This document shows, piece by piece, positions 47,099-59,940 of a stretch of DNA of 64,000 nucleotides. How positions within the stretch are numbered: position 1 is the first letter of the stretch; each line of letters starts with the position of its first letter. The stretch lies in the NCBI GenBank assembly GCA_963662175.1, contig OY759216.1, forward strand, positions 46,641,087-46,705,086, read 5' to 3'. This stretch comes from Aradus depressus. Lineage: Eukaryota; Arthropoda; Insecta; Hemiptera; Aradidae. The notes under the pieces were generated by a model, which searched no databases, was not told where the DNA came from, and saw nothing but the letters and a program-made list of their open reading frames with translations. The position numbers were made by a program, and so were the translations under genes.

Positions 47099-47394
47099 GC
47101 CATATAGCGGACAAAGAGTAACAGGTTGTAAGGAACACATTGAGAGAGTTCCTCAGGAAGGAGAATAATTAACTGACAGGAACGCTTTGGAGCTGAGTTT
47201 AGCTAAAAGGATTATAACCTCCAAACTTCAGCTCCTTAGGCGTGAAATACCTCTTACAAAATAAAAGGTATTTTTTTAGGAGCATTAACAATGTGTTCCT
47301 GTTCATGTAGAGGAGCAGTTTTCGACAACACTATTTGGGTTTAATGTCGGTTCACCCACCAGGTGAGTTAACGGGGAGGGGTTCAGCCATTGGT

Positions 47395-47660
47395 TTAAAT
47401 AACGGTTAAGCAGCTTATATTTGAATTCAAAACCCCATAAGGATGACACCTATCAATTTCCCGCGTATTCGGACGAAGGGAAGGAATCAGAGAGTGTCCG
47501 ACTTAAAAACCCTTATAACTGCCGATGTAATAAATGTATCAACACAAAATTTAAAATGAAGATTCAGAAGCCCCGTTGTAAGTCTACTATTGATTTTTAG
47601 CCCAAACGATCGATTGTGAAAAGTTAGTTGATTAATTAGTGCTAGTGAAATACTATGCTT
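47395..47660 (+). repeat. R1 repeat copy
   Basis: AACTGCCGATGTAATAAATG module, GCCCAAACGATCGATTG and the GTGCTAGTGAAATACT end. Confidence 0.75.
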
Positions 47661-47689
47661 CATTCACGAAATTTTCAAGATTGGCGATT

Positions 47690-47900
47690 CAATAGACACT
47701 CATTTTTGCAAAAATGACAAGAAAAATTCATTAATTTGTATCCAGCAACGTGTCTTGCTGTTTTGATTACATTTCACATGTAGCATCGTTATAAGCCCGT
47801 TCATATAAAGGACATGTGGCATCTGAATATTATGATCGGGAAGGAGAGGTTGTGCGCAGAGCCAACGGATAAAATGAGTGCTGGCTCTTAACGGTTGATG
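47690..47900. repeat. Degenerate Helitron-unit fragment
   Basis: CATTTCACATGTAGCATCG and AAGCCCGTTCATATAAAG match the first unit of the array in the Helitron at 10.48 kb. Confidence 0.5.
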
Positions 47901-47909
47901 GACGAAAAT

Positions 47910-48480
47910 ACAGTAGATCTACATATTAACGAAGAGAAGACAGCGTCAAAGTTGTCAACAAGAACATCCACCCCGATTAGCTGATACAGATAGGAACCAA
48001 GTCCCAAGGTGAGTTCATACGAATTCTTGGAGACAGTGATACCAGAGATAAATGAACACCTTTGAAGTAGACCGGAGGATTCAGAAGGTTAACAAAACTT
48101 ATTTTGCTCTTCACATGCTCCCCCGATCACTGAAGCTTCGCATCTATACTGCGATGATGTGGCCTTTTCGATACTCATTCGAAGTCTTTGTAGAATTGTT
48201 GTGGACAGTCAAATACTGGATAATGGATATTTGGAGGCTCAGGTATAACGAAGAGCTGACAGGATCAACAGCCTTGGAAATGAACAGCGAAGAGCTGTCG
48301 TCTGGTCGGGAGTGATCTAGCAGGCAGTACGAAGCACACACTAGAAGCGTAGCTCGAATCCGGCAGGATGATAGTGTAGACTTGGCAGGACACCCAGGAA
48401 GGCGATAGTTGAAGAGTGACTGCAGGACTCGACACTGACTGCAGGACTCCTCTGCAGTCTGCCCAAGCGACGTACTCGAG
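47910..48480 (+). pseudogene. RTE-type LINE reverse transcriptase remnant
   Basis: Broken frames spell LHINEEKTASK, then EVDRRIQKVNKTYFALHMLP, LKLRIYTAMMWPFRYSFEVF and RLRYNEELTG, the usual order at the C-terminus of RTE-clade reverse transcriptases. Stops and frameshifts lie between the blocks. The only intact piece is 48052-48315. Confidence 0.65.
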
Positions 48481-48519
48481 GGTGAGGCAGGTAGAGCACG
48501 TCACTCTTGTCTGACCTCC

Positions 48520-50614
48520 CCGTCCCGCCTACCTCCCTCAGGATGGTAAGGTCAGGGTGGGGGTAGCTCTCTACGGCCAGTTAGCTTGCCGTCTCCAGTC
48601 GTGTCGGGGCTACCGTCTCCCATCTCACCTTTTACCGCGTCTACCAACCTGACCACGTGAGTCTCATTTAAAAAAAAATATATCGTCTACATATCTACAT
48701 TGATTGTTATTATCCTATATTATCTCATATTTTCAATTTAAAAAAACCTATTTCTATATTTAAAATTCAATGAAAGTTCCTGTAAATGTTACATCATCCC
48801 CTATTCAACTGCATTGCAAAACTTTAGTGAATGAATGCATTGATCCAGGCTAACCTACGGACGACGGGGGTCGAAGGGGAGGGCCGAGCCCCTAATTTGC
48901 TATTGGGGAGGGTTCTGTCCCCCTAAAAAATGTGCCAAGCAACACTTCACCCTTTCAAAAATTCCTGTATATAATGTTCAAATTCATGTATTATTCTTGC
49001 TGTAATTTTAATTAGATAGTGCGGAAACCAGTGCTTTTGAATTACTCATTCATTGACATCTAACGACTACTCTATATTTACATGATTATTGGGAACAGTT
49101 AATAAATAAATATATATATAATATTAAAATAAATATGTATAACAAATATAATTAATGAATATATTACGGGAAAAAAAAACAATTAAATTAAATAGGTAGG
49201 TACTGCGATAGATTTTTATGTACCTACACACATTCTCTCAAAATCTCATTAGAAATTACTTCTCATAACAAAACATGATTTTTACAATATTTTTTCTCGT
49301 TCTTAGTTTCTTCAATCTTTATTACCAAGCGTGTAAAGATGAGCTGTATTTTCAGATATTGAAAAATATGAACATTTTTGCATGATTAACTTTTCCTAAT
49401 TTGAATAGAGATTTAGTAGTCATCATTTTCAATTTCGTAGTAGATCTATGGTACTTAATGTTGATACTTGTTTACAATTTTTGTCTATTCTGAACTTTAT
49501 GGTACTTTTATTCATTTTGACATTTGGCTATTTTTTGTCTGTGCCCCAGGCTCCGAATGTTACAAATTTGTAACATAAACCAAAGATTCATTCATTTTAT
49601 TTATAGTTTTAAATGGATTTTATTATTTTTTTTCTGCTATAGCTTGTAACATTATTTTATTAACCCACCCTGTTTGTATTTTGCCGAACTTTACACTCAC
49701 AGTTCCAAAGTTAAGCTTTACAAGTTGATGTGAAGCACATCTGGTCTCAGCTAGGATAATGGAGCACGTGGCGAACTGTCCAAGGATAGATAGACAGTGT
49801 GTATGGTCTGGTCTGGCATCACTAGTTCCTTGTGCCGGCAACTCATATGTTGTAGAAATATATATGTATATAGTCCGTGTCAAGTCAAAATCTACTAGTT
49901 AAACACATATAAAAGACAATTTTGTGATTGATTTTGCAGATGGCAACTTCTCTAAGTTACGTGATACGATAAGAAGACAGCTATGTGGAAAATTGTCATT
50001 TATAGTATTATAAACATATCCCACAATTAAAAATTTTATGAAACCACTTGTATCACATTGTACCATATTATAGGTTGGTTGTCATTTTTGAAATTTATAA
50101 TTGTTAAATTGAAATAAAATTTAAAAATACTGACCAGCATTATAAGATGTTATTTTAGTTGATTAGAAGAACAAAAAAAAAAATATATTTAAGACAATGA
50201 TGATGGGAGTGATTCCCGAAACGTTTATAATTGCCATTTTTTGAGAAAACAAAAAATAAATGGGAGAAGTGATACTGCAATATTATTATTAATAGCAGGT
50301 TAGCAGTTATTAGCAAGGATTAACTTTTGCGATGTATTAATTTACCCGTCATTTCTAACATTAGCCAAAAATGTATGGAGCAAAAAATATTTAATATAAA
50401 AATGTCTTTCATTTTGGTTCAGTAACTCTTCTACGTAGGATTAATAGCAACTGAGAGAACATTAAATAACTGGTTCTGTCTTGAAGTAAACTACGTTTTT
50501 TTTATATTCAGTGGTTTTGAAATGTTCTGAAGGGTAAAAGGGAAAAACGTGCTGTCCTTTTTTACTATTTTTAATTGCATCACATATACAAGCAGTATCA
50601 GCTACCATTAAAAA
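48520..50614. other. Intergenic stretch, no gene recognised
   Basis: AT-rich. The minus frame at 49623-49883 matches nothing known. A dispersed foldback fragment lies at 50195-50290 (GATTCCCGAAACGTTTATAA, then ATAAATGGGAGAAGTGAT). Confidence 0.4.
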
Positions 50615-50850
50615 GTAGGTATGGGGAAGTTATGTATTCGGTCAGAATTTCGATGTTGAGTTTTCACAGAAAATTTATGTTTTCCGACATCCTGATTCCA
50701 AAAATGAAAAAAAAAAAAATTGTGAACTGGATAACTCCCGACAGAATGAATTTATCGACACAACATTTTATATGTGTATCCAGAACCTCATAAGAACGAC
50801 ACCTATTAATTTTCAGCTGTATTTGCCGAAGAAGAGGGGAGTTCAACGTA
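50615..50850 (+). repeat. R1 repeat copy (left part)
   Basis: TATGGGGAAGTTATGTATTC through the TAACTCCCGACAGAATGAAT module; the right half is missing. Confidence 0.75.
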
Positions 50851-51289
50851 AACATGGTCCGGCTTTGACTAGTATTTCCATGAAATGACCAGTTACGCTA
50901 CTTCCCACCCCTACACCACGGATATGATGTCCTGTACAGATATGTCTTATCTTCTGCTACTTGTATCGTTCTAGTTTCTAGTCCATCAACGAACGAACTT
51001 GCTACCGAAGGAAAACAATCAAACACAAAGGTGGTTGTTTAAAAAAAATAACAATTTACTTCAGTTTGTTATTAATCTAGATATTAATTATATTATTTAC
51101 CAAACCTGCTCCATTTGACCAAGGCCACAATAATTTCTTATGTATTTTTTCTATTTTATCCGTAGGAGCTTTAAACTTTTGTTTAATGTGTTTTTTGATT
51201 GGTTTATAAATTTACGACATTATCTCCTATGGGTAATTACCCCAAAAATGTAAAGAAAAAAGGAGGCTTTTATTGAGATGAAGTTTTAT

Positions 51290-51560
51290 ATTTTAATTTC
51301 AAATCCCATAGGGGTAGCACCTATTAATTTTCCGCAAAATCGGCAATCGGAAGGGGACCAGAGAAAGAGGCCGACTTAAATATCCTAATAAAGCCGATGT
51401 AATGAATATATCAGCACAACATTTATTATGAAGATTCAGAAGCCACTGTGTAAGTCCAAATGATCGATTGGCTTTTGAGGGAGAGCGAAAACATAACTGA
51501 TTAATTCGTGGTGGGGAAGTATATAGCTGGTGATTCACCGACGATTTTTCTGATATCAAA
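51290..51560 (+). repeat. R1 repeat copy (right part)
   Basis: AAGCCGATGTAATGAATATA module and an end GGGGAAGTATATAGCTGGTG followed by ATTCACCGACG. Confidence 0.75.
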
Positions 51561-51849
51561 TTAGGTAGTTCTATTGTAAAACGAACTATCTAAAGTTTGT
51601 GTACTGTTCCGTTTGATGAATCTTGGAACATCTGCTCGCCAGACCGTTACAGTTCGAAAATGCGGCCTCTTGCAAACCGTGCACTGCTCTGAAGGTACAA
51701 CCTCCCACGCCAAGATATAGTACCCTATAAAGATATGCCGTGTCTTCACTCTTATCTCACTAGTCTCTAGACTTGGTGTACTAAATATTAAATGGTCTCT
51801 TAAACGTGGTTAGTCTATTTCTGTATAATATGTGGACGACTTACCAAAA

Positions 51850-52220
51850 GAGGTGTCAGTGAATTACGTTTTCGCTCTCCCTTCAAAGATAATCGACCGT
51901 TTGGGCTAAAACTCGATACATTCATTACATCGGCAGTAGGGTATTTGAGTCTCTAGTCCCCCCTCTCTTTTACCGATTTCGTGGAAAATTAATAAATGTC
52001 ATCCAATGGGGTTTTGAATTAAAAAATAAAATTTCACATTGATACATTCATTACATCGACAGTTATAGGTATTTTTGAATAAAAACCCTTTCCCCTTTGT
52101 CCGATTTGACTGATAATCTATAGGTGTTGTCCTTAGAGGGCTTAGGTCATACATATAAAATTTCGTGTCGATACATTCATTCTATCAGGAGTTATTGAGC
52201 CCCCTCAAAGCTAACAGTGA
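51850..52220 (-). repeat. R1 repeat copy
   Basis: Three GATACATTCATTA modules in reverse, starting with AATCGACCGTTTGGGC. Confidence 0.75.
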
Positions 52221-53929
52221 AAGCCTGCTAAATTTGTTTTCCAAGAAGGCAACCATCGTTGAATTGTTTCCTCCCGACTGAAAGCCCATTTAAGGCTCAG
52301 TCGATGTTCTTGTACATTGGGGATGTTCAATATTAGTTCTGTTTAATATTTTTGCCATTGAGTCGACTGTGAATCCTAAATCCCATAGAGAGGGAAATCT
52401 CTTTGAGGCGACAAGGTTTGTTAGGAATGTGAGCCTCATGAATGTTGGCCCCGGACACCAGGACTTCCAGAATTTCTATATTTATTCTATCATCTGTGTT
52501 GAACATGTTCTCCTATCCTTGCTAGGCTGTTCTTTATTTCAAAGATTCTTTTAAATTTAGGCAGAGGTCTTCAACCTGGGTCATTCACGTGGCGGTTTTC
52601 ATTTCACCCCATAAGTAAAATACATACATCTTTACGAGTCGATCTCTGTTGGCTTTTGTACCTAAATATCTACTGAACAGTGAAAATACTTTTGACCACA
52701 TATAGATCTATTGGAGTTATAAAATTCGGATTTATTGAATAATCTTAATGTAGAACATATCTGTCCTAATCCATTCTTGAAATTTGAGATGAAGTCACAA
52801 GTCCAGATCTGATTTTGAGTTTGGGAGCTAACTATATTTTACCTGTTTCCATTATTGATTCGATCTAATTAAATTTAAAGAGAAAAATGAAAGTTATTAT
52901 ATAAAATTAATTTCGGTTTGCGAAAAGCATCCCGAAAATATCAAAATGACAACTCTGAGACTTTTTTTTTTTTTTTTTTTTTGATAGATTTAAGCGAAAA
53001 CGTTTAGTCCAAAAAATTGCTCTTTGCAAAAAAACGTTCTTTATGAAATGTCTAATACTCAATGTGTCCTCAGATTTGAGATCATATTGTGTAAATTGCG
53101 CCTCGAGAATTGCACAATAATGTGACGTAGGGAATATTTCAAAGGAAGATGATGGTGTTTGCCATACTGCATCTGAGGTGCTTACTGTTGCCTTGCACAC
53201 ACTACGAGTAGCTGAGGTGTCTATTGTTGCCTACCTAATTTTAAGGAATTGTCTGGGGTATACGAAAATCCTGTAATGAAGTTTTATTCACAGTTAAGTT
53301 TATTCTTTCATCCTTTACTTCGGATGTATAGAGAACCATTGATCTTTCTTCCTCAACTGACGATCCTACTTCGTGTTTTTGGGCCTGCCTCCCCACCTTC
53401 CCAGTGACTGGAGCCACTTGTTTGAGGTCTTTGACTGGGTTTGGTCGGCACACAATGTCCAAGGACGGGCTAGACCAGCTCAGCCCATTTCATTATCTTC
53501 CCAATAGAAGTGTAGAGAGCTCAGGAGAAAAAAAGTGCAGCCTCGCCGTTCTCTCATCACACGGCACGGCTAAAATTCAGGTGTAAAACTATTATATGAA
53601 CCATTCAGGTAGAGAAAATTTTTTTGAATGCATTATTTTCATTTTTAAGGGGTTCATAGGTCGAAGACCATAAAAGGAAGCCTATTAACGAGTAGGTATG
53701 ATGTCTTTCTGTTCATCTGTCCCCTTCTAATATTTTGGGAACTAGTGATGCTGTATAAAGTGGAAATTTGCATAAAGATGAAGGTATGTAGACCTAGGGA
53801 AATTTAAAAAATCTGATCTCCCTCTACACCTTCTTCTCTGCCCTCAAAATCAGTAGGTATCTTACAAATCACAAAGCTTCCTCCGAGGATTCCAGATTTT
53901 TCTTTACCATCTTCAATAATTTTGTTTGT
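52221..53929. other. Intergenic stretch, no gene recognised
   Basis: A 20-base T run lies at about 52963. Single Helitron-type minisatellite units are at 53175-53235. Frames at 53241-53586 are open on both strands but unrecognised. Confidence 0.35.
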
Positions 53930-54400
53930 GATAATCAAAACAAAAATCTCGGTGTGCCATCGGTAATGTACTGGGTCGATACATTCATTACATCGGGAGT
54001 TATTAAGGTTTTTGAATTGAGACCCCTCTCCCCTGAACACCCCCTCCCCCCCCCCCCCCTTTCTTTCGACCGATATCGCTGAAATTTGACAGACTATTTC
54101 ATCATTGGGTTGTGACTTCAATTATGAAATTTCATGTGATTACATTCATTACGACGCTGGATATTGGAATTTTTGTGTTGAGCCCCCCTCTGACCTTCTC
54201 CTCCCTTTCGGCCAATTCCGCTAAAGATTAATAAGTGTGTCGTCCTTATGGGGTTTTGAATTCACACATGAAATTTTGTTTGAATTCACACATGAAATTA
54301 TATTCATTGCAATTGCAGTTATTCGAGTTTTTGAGTTAAGCCTTTCTTCTAATCCCCCTCTTCCCTTTGGCCGATTTGGCTGAAAATTTATACAGTACCT
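53930..54400 (-). repeat. R1 repeat copy
   Basis: Modules GTCGATACATTCATTACATC, ATTACATTCATTACGACG and a third degenerate one; a C-run sits near 54045. Confidence 0.75.
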
Positions 54401-55063
54401 AGTTTCCGAAATATCGAAAGTTCAAGATGTGCAATTTTGAAGAAAGTGCACGTATTTTTAAAAAATTTCAATTAACTAATTTTTCATTTGGATTTCTTCT
54501 AAATTTACTAAAGATATGCCATCTTCTTTTTTTTTTTTTAAATATTAAATCTAATGCAAATGTATAAATTATCTTACTGGGTTCACAGGGAATATGAATA
54601 GAATAGAATAAGAGAACAAATATTGGGTTTATTTTTTCTTAACCTACATTATGAATTGAATAACTAAGATTAAAAAAATGAAATTATTTTACAAAAAGAA
54701 ATCTTACGAACTAATTACTTAGAACTATATCAGTCTTTTTTCTGTTTTATAGTGGCATCTATTTATAATTCTTTTATATTTTGGGCATATATACATATAA
54801 ATAAAAAGTACCTTTTCTCTTCTACGTACTTCCAATGTTATAATTTTCACTTCTACATCTCCTCTCACTGAGACTGGTTCACCTTAACCCTAAAAACACT
54901 TCTCTCTAGACTGTCCACTTCCACAACACAACTGAGACTGTCTCACACTATTTAAAACAGCTGATCGTTGTCATTTGGTCTCCATTCATTGGTTGATCAC
55001 ATTCGCTCTAAAACAAAATGTCACTAGTCCATCTTTATATATTTATTCACTATTTAAGTTAAT
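54401..55063. other. Intergenic stretch, nothing recognised
   Basis: AT-rich DNA with no coding motif seen. Confidence 0.4.
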
Positions 55064-55262
55064 TCATGGGGGGCCATGGTGGCTGTGCGGGCTAGAGCGT
55101 AGGGCTTTGGTCGCATGGTCTCACCATGGTTTGCGGGTTCGAATCCCGTCCGGGAGTGAGTTTTATATCGTAGATAGAACTCCCTCCCGGGGCCATGGAT
55201 GTCATAAATATAACTAGATAACACAGTGACATGGCTAATTTGCATCGTACATAAGGCCAAAA
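55064..55262 (+). repeat. SINE-B copy, full length with A-rich tail
   Basis: Head GGGCCATGGTGGCTGTGCGG with the TAGAGCGTAGGG A box region, B box GGGTTCGAATCCCG, then TCCCTCCCGGGGCCATGG. A-rich tail after 55258. Confidence 0.88.
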
Positions 55263-55753
55263 AAAAAAATAATAAAAAAAAAATAAAATAAATAAGTTAA
55301 TTCACTCCTAACTGCTGTTTTTATACAAATAAATATAATTAATTTTATAATATATCTTGTGTACATTTTTACATCACATTTATTGTGCTTTTCAAAGTGT
55401 CTGAGGATGGTTTAGCAATGGAAAGCGCTCACCCTAAATATACTTTCTGAGTGAGACAGGACTACATTTTTCCCCCTAATCCTCTATACTTCGTACTGCT
55501 GGGAAACTAAAACAGATTTCCCCCTTTATGAGAAGAAAATTGACACCCTTTGATTAATTTATGTAAATTTATGTTGAGGAATGGGTTAGCGGAGGTCACA
55601 ACGATGCGATTTGCAATTAAAAGAGCCTCCTGGTGCACCCATTGCATGCAGATAATGTCTCATGATTTTTTTGATAATTGAGTGATTTTATTACATTGTG
55701 AAAAACACGTTACCTTCCTTTTGCCTTGTTTGATTTATCACTTATACATTGTG

Positions 55754-56037
55754 TAGAGGGCGCCGGTAGCTCAAGGGTAGCGTGCTAGCCTACTGAGCTC
55801 AAAATCGCGGGTTCGAAACTCGGCCGAGGCTTTTAGGTTTTTTATCTGTGAGGTGAAAAAACTGAGCATGATTTCTTTCGGGTGGGATGTTCAGCGATTG
55901 TCCCGAGTCAGCTACTCGTTAAAGACCCACTGTCTTTGGTGAATAAACTAGGTTAGGCAAAATTTAACAGAGTGTCGAAAGAGCTCTCTGGTAGTAGGCG
56001 GTGTGACCTCGTAATTGAAGCCCGGGCATGAGTCACA
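55754..56037 (+). repeat. SINE-A copy, near full length
   Basis: Head GAGGGCGCCGGTAGCTCAAG, B box GCGGGTTCGAAACTC, end GCCCGGGCATGAGTCAC. Confidence 0.9.
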
Positions 56038-56073
56038 ATAACTAACTATACATTCTTAAAGTAATAAAAGAAG

Positions 56074-56372
56074 TTGTCTTCCCACTGTTTTATTTGCGAC
56101 CAGAACCGATTTTCAACGCAACAACGTCATCATCAGTGGCACATCTATGAATTAGTACATATAATATATGAATAGAGCTTTGTCAGTATTCCTTTAGTCT
56201 CTACAGTGTACGGGTGGAATAAACAAGTTTTTTATTTAATTTTTTTTTTTGTTACTCTGTACACTGATGCTTTAAGATTTTGCTAGTTACCTTTCATTAT
56301 CTATATATAGTGACACTGATGATGACGCTGTTCCGAAACTGGTTCGGGTCGCAAATAAAACAGTTGGAAGAC
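56074..56372. mobile_element. Foldback element with ~68 bp inverted repeats (FB family)
   Basis: Left TTGTCTTCCCACTGTTTTAT and right ATAAAACAGTTGGAAGACAA are the outer tips. Inner tips are CGTCATCATCAGTGGCAC and GTGACACTGATGATGACG. The centre is AT-rich and non-coding. Confidence 0.85.
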
Positions 56373-56439
56373 AAATAATGAGAAATCTCTCCCCGCAACA
56401 TCTCTCACTATTGTTTCGATATGGGACTAAGTGCAACAT

Positions 56440-56620
56440 GAATGAAAAAAATTCCAATAACTATCGATGTAATGAATGTATCGTCATTTTTAATTAATAT
56501 TAATTTTTCCGCGAAATCTGCCGAAGGGAAGAAAGGATCTAAGGAAGGCTCAACTCTCTATTGTTTACTCCGTGCTGGTGAGGTATATTAATGGCGATCC
56601 ACCGATGACACTCTATTTAA
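56440..56620 (+). repeat. R1 repeat copy, internally deleted
   Basis: ATAACTATCGATGTAATGAA module joined to TGGTGAGGTATATTAATGGC and CGATCCACCGATGAC. Confidence 0.7.
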
Positions 56621-56934
56621 AGTTGATATATTTTGCCAAAAATGCATATTAGTGGCCCTACCCCTATATAATTATGAATGCTGATAACAAGTGATAAGAT
56701 AACGTCAACATACGGTTTGTCTGTTTGCACAGGGATGGTCTTATCAGCTTACATCCCAGTCACTAACAGATAACACGTTTTTTTTTTTTTGTTTGTTTAA
56801 TGCCAGTTATTTAATTGTACTACTTTATCAGGAATCTTGTATTAACTTGTTTCTTTTTAGTTTTACGTTGACCTATATTTGTAGATTAACGTCAGATGAT
56901 TCACCTTCAGTACTTCGCCGAAACGAACTATTAT

Positions 56935-57130
56935 TCAATTAATTTTTCGCTCTTCCTCCAAAACAGTCGACTGAATGAGCAATAATATACAGTTGACTTA
57001 CATAGGGGCTTATTCTAAATTTTGTGTCGATATATTCATTATATCGGCAGTTATTAGGGTATTTGAGTCGAGTCCCCTTTCTCTGGTCCTTTCACCGATT
57101 TCGCGAAAAATTAATAGATGCCATCCTTTT
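56935..57130 (-). repeat. R1 repeat copy
   Basis: ATTAATTTTTCGCTCTTCCT, then CAGTCGACTG and a TCGATATATTCATTATATCG module. Confidence 0.75.
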
Positions 57131-57137
57131 CGTTGCT

Positions 57138-57290
57138 TTAGTGGACATGAGCCCGACTCTACTGTGGGAGTCGGAAATTTTGCCCACTCAGGTTTATTAA
57201 CGAGTGATTGATATTGTACAGGCTCGGGAACATCCCATCCGAAGGACGACGTGCTCAAGGTTTTTACACTTCCCAGATAAAAGACCTCTT
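57138..57290 (-). repeat. SINE-A copy fragment
   Basis: TGGACATGAGCCCGACTC through the CCATCCGAAGGACGACG block; directly abuts the R1 copy at 57130. Confidence 0.75.
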
Positions 57291-57514
57291 CGTACAGGTG
57301 GAGAGGAAAATAAAAAACACATTTTAATTTTTTTTTTTTTTTTTTTTTTTTAACGACCATTTTTGCATATAGAAGCGTGTTTTGTTTGGATGTTTCACAT
57401 GACTATATCTCAACATCTATTTAAACTTTCACAGAATTACTTGAAAACTGAAGGGATAAGTTGACATGTAAAATTGTTTTTTTAGCTGATATAGTTTTTA
57501 TTATTAGTTTGTTA

Positions 57515-57680
57515 TTATGACTCATGCCCGGGTTTTAACTACGAGGTCATATCGCCTACTACCAGTGAGCTCTTTCGTCACTCTGGTGGACATGAGCCCG
57601 ACTCTACCATGGGAGTCCAAAATTTTGCCTATCGATTGAATTCTCATCCGAAGGACGGCATGCTCAGGGTTTTTTCACCT
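57515..57680 (-). repeat. SINE-A copy, shortened
   Basis: ATGACTCATGCCCGGGTTTT to GAAGGACGGCATGCTCAGGG; head missing. Confidence 0.8.
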
Positions 57681-57994
57681 GATTCATTGTGCATCGTCAT
57701 TGTCTACGCCTGTTTTTCTCTTTCCGTGTTTTTGTATTGCGCAGATGTCTGCTAATTGCATACTAATGCACTCTATTATCATATTGGACGATGACAAGTA
57801 GATGCACTTCTTGATAATTGCTTTGAGGATGCATATTAATATGAGTTTTAAACTACTATACTTTAATTGTTCTGTTTTGTTTTACATTTTAATTATTTTT
57901 TAAATTTCAATTTCTTTTATTTTCTTCAAGACAAATTGATACGTTTCCTCAATTTACCCACCACACATTTTACAAAAAAAAAAAAAAAAAAATT

Positions 57995-58335
57995 CTGTGT
58001 GTCACATGAACATGAGAACTCCCAATAGAATGAATTTATCGACATGAAATTTCATATGTAAATTCAAAACCTAATAAGGACGACACCTATTAATATTCCG
58101 CAAAATCGGCCAGAAGGAAGGAGGAAGAAAATCAGATATGTGGCTCAAAAACTACCTAATAAACACCGTAGTATCGAATGTATCGACACAAAATGTATGC
58201 GGATTCAGAAGACCCCTACGTAGGACGACTATCGATTTATAGCCCAAACTGTCCTTTGGTTTTGGAGGGATAGTGAAATATTTATTGAATAATTCGTTCT
58301 GGGGAAGTACATTGCCGGTTATTCACCGACGATGT
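57995..58335 (+). repeat. R1 repeat copy
   Basis: AACTCCCAATAGAATGAATT module, GCCCAAACTGTCC, and an end GGGGAAGTACATTGCCGGTT followed by ATTCACCGACG. Confidence 0.8.
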
Positions 58336-58504
58336 GTTTGTTTTTCTACTGACGATTATTTGGCCGAATCCTGAGGTGAGGATGCAAATCGAGCTAACAT
58401 CAGCTAATGGACTTCGTTCCGCTATCTCAGCAGGTTCAATTCTCTTTGCATATTCCTCAGTAATTATTATTATTGTTGAGCTGCAGCTAGCTATACCGTT
58501 AATT

Positions 58505-59090
58505 GAAGTTTCGTTTAACGTCCACATTTACTCCGAATTGCGACAGAAAGCACTATTTGTTTTGTTTAACGTACACATGTACTCTAAATTGGACAAAAAG
58601 CACTGTTTGTTTCGATCAAGGTCCTTAGTAAACCAAATTGTCACAGAAAGGTCTGTTTGTTTGTTTCGTTTAACGCCCACATGTTCTCCAACTTGCGGCA
58701 GAAAGCACTGTTTGTTTTATTTAATGTCCACGAATATTCCAAATTGCGGCAGAAAGCACTGTTTGTTTCGGTGAAGGTCCTTAGTAAACCAAATTGTCTC
58801 ATAAAGGACTGTTTGTTTATTTCGTTTAACGTACTCATATACTCTAAATTGGGCAGAAAGGCCTGTTTGTTCCGATCAAGGTCCTTAGTAAACCAAATTG
58901 GAACAGAAAGCACTGTTTGTTCCGTTTAACGTCTACATTTACTCCGAATTGCTGCAGAAAGGACTGTTTGTTTTGTTCAACGTACACATGTACTCTAAAT
59001 TGGGCAGAAAGCACTGCTTGTTTGGATCAAGCTTCTTAGTAAACCAAATTGGGACAGAAAGGACTGTTAGTTTGTTTTGTTTAACGTAAG
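58505..59090. repeat. Minisatellite of two alternating ~50 bp unit types
   Basis: Type A carries TTTAACGTACACATGTACTC; type B carries TCAAGGTCCTTAGTAAACCA. Both end in an AGAAAGCACTGTTTGTTT-like segment. The array keeps frames open on both strands (58334-59089 on plus, 58641-58913 on minus), a by-product of repeat length. Confidence 0.88.
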
Positions 59091-59564
59091 TTCCAAATTG
59101 CGAGCTCTACACCGTTCTCCCATTTCCTAACTCTGTAATAGTCTCTGTTGTAATGGTATTTCCTCAATTTATTCAACTTTTTTTCAACTAAAATTAAAGA
59201 AGAAATAACCTCCACCTTCAGGAATCGATCCGGGAACTTTCACATCACGTAATACTAAATCTAACAGCAGAAGGTTACATAGCGACTCCTCCTGTATAGA
59301 CAGTTTAAAGAACCTAAGTTGGGTACTTCTGAAAAGTAGCAATTAACATGTCTTAGGCAAAATGAAAATACCAGTATTTATTTAACTATTTATGGATCTA
59401 GCCTATTAGCGCCTAAATATTACCATATTGGTAATAACGTTTGCGAACCTTCACCTTGGAGCCATTCTTACATTCATTTCGTTTTACTTTTTAATATTAT
59501 TATGAACATTTGTAATTTAATATTGAATCTATAAATAAAGTCTAGTCTATGAATCATCCAGCAC

Positions 59565-59730
59565 GAAATAATCAATTAGGTTTTCTATCTTCCTCCAATA
59601 CCAATCGATATGGTCTAAAAATCAATAGTCGATTTACATCGGGGCTTCTGAATCATACTAAATTTTGGGTCGATACATTTATCACATTAGCAGTTATTCG
59701 GGTTTCTGAGTTGAGTCGGAAACTCAACAT
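59565..59730 (-). repeat. R1 repeat copy
   Basis: ATAATCAATTAGGTTTTC, then ACCAATCGATATGG and GGTCGATACATTTATCACAT. Confidence 0.7.
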
Positions 59731-59743
59731 CCCAGAAATAAAA

Positions 59744-59940
59744 AACTGTCTTCCCACTGTTTTATTTTTGACCAGAACCAGTTTTAATTAAACACAACAG
59801 CGTCATCATCAGTGGCACATCTATGATTGAATAAATATAATATACAAATAATGAAAAGTATAAAATCTTAAAGCATCAGGGTACAGTGTAACAAAATAAA
59901 AACTTACTTACCCCACCCATACAGTGTAGAGGTTAAATAT
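59744..59940. repeat. Foldback repeat, one arm (FB family)
   Basis: CTGTCTTCCCACTGTTTTAT through GCGTCATCATCAGTGGCACA. The opposite arm was not found before 60000. Confidence 0.7.

Noticed and set aside
58334..59089. Repetitive open frames on both strands
   Set aside because: By-product of the minisatellite; both strands are open, which real coding repeats rarely show.
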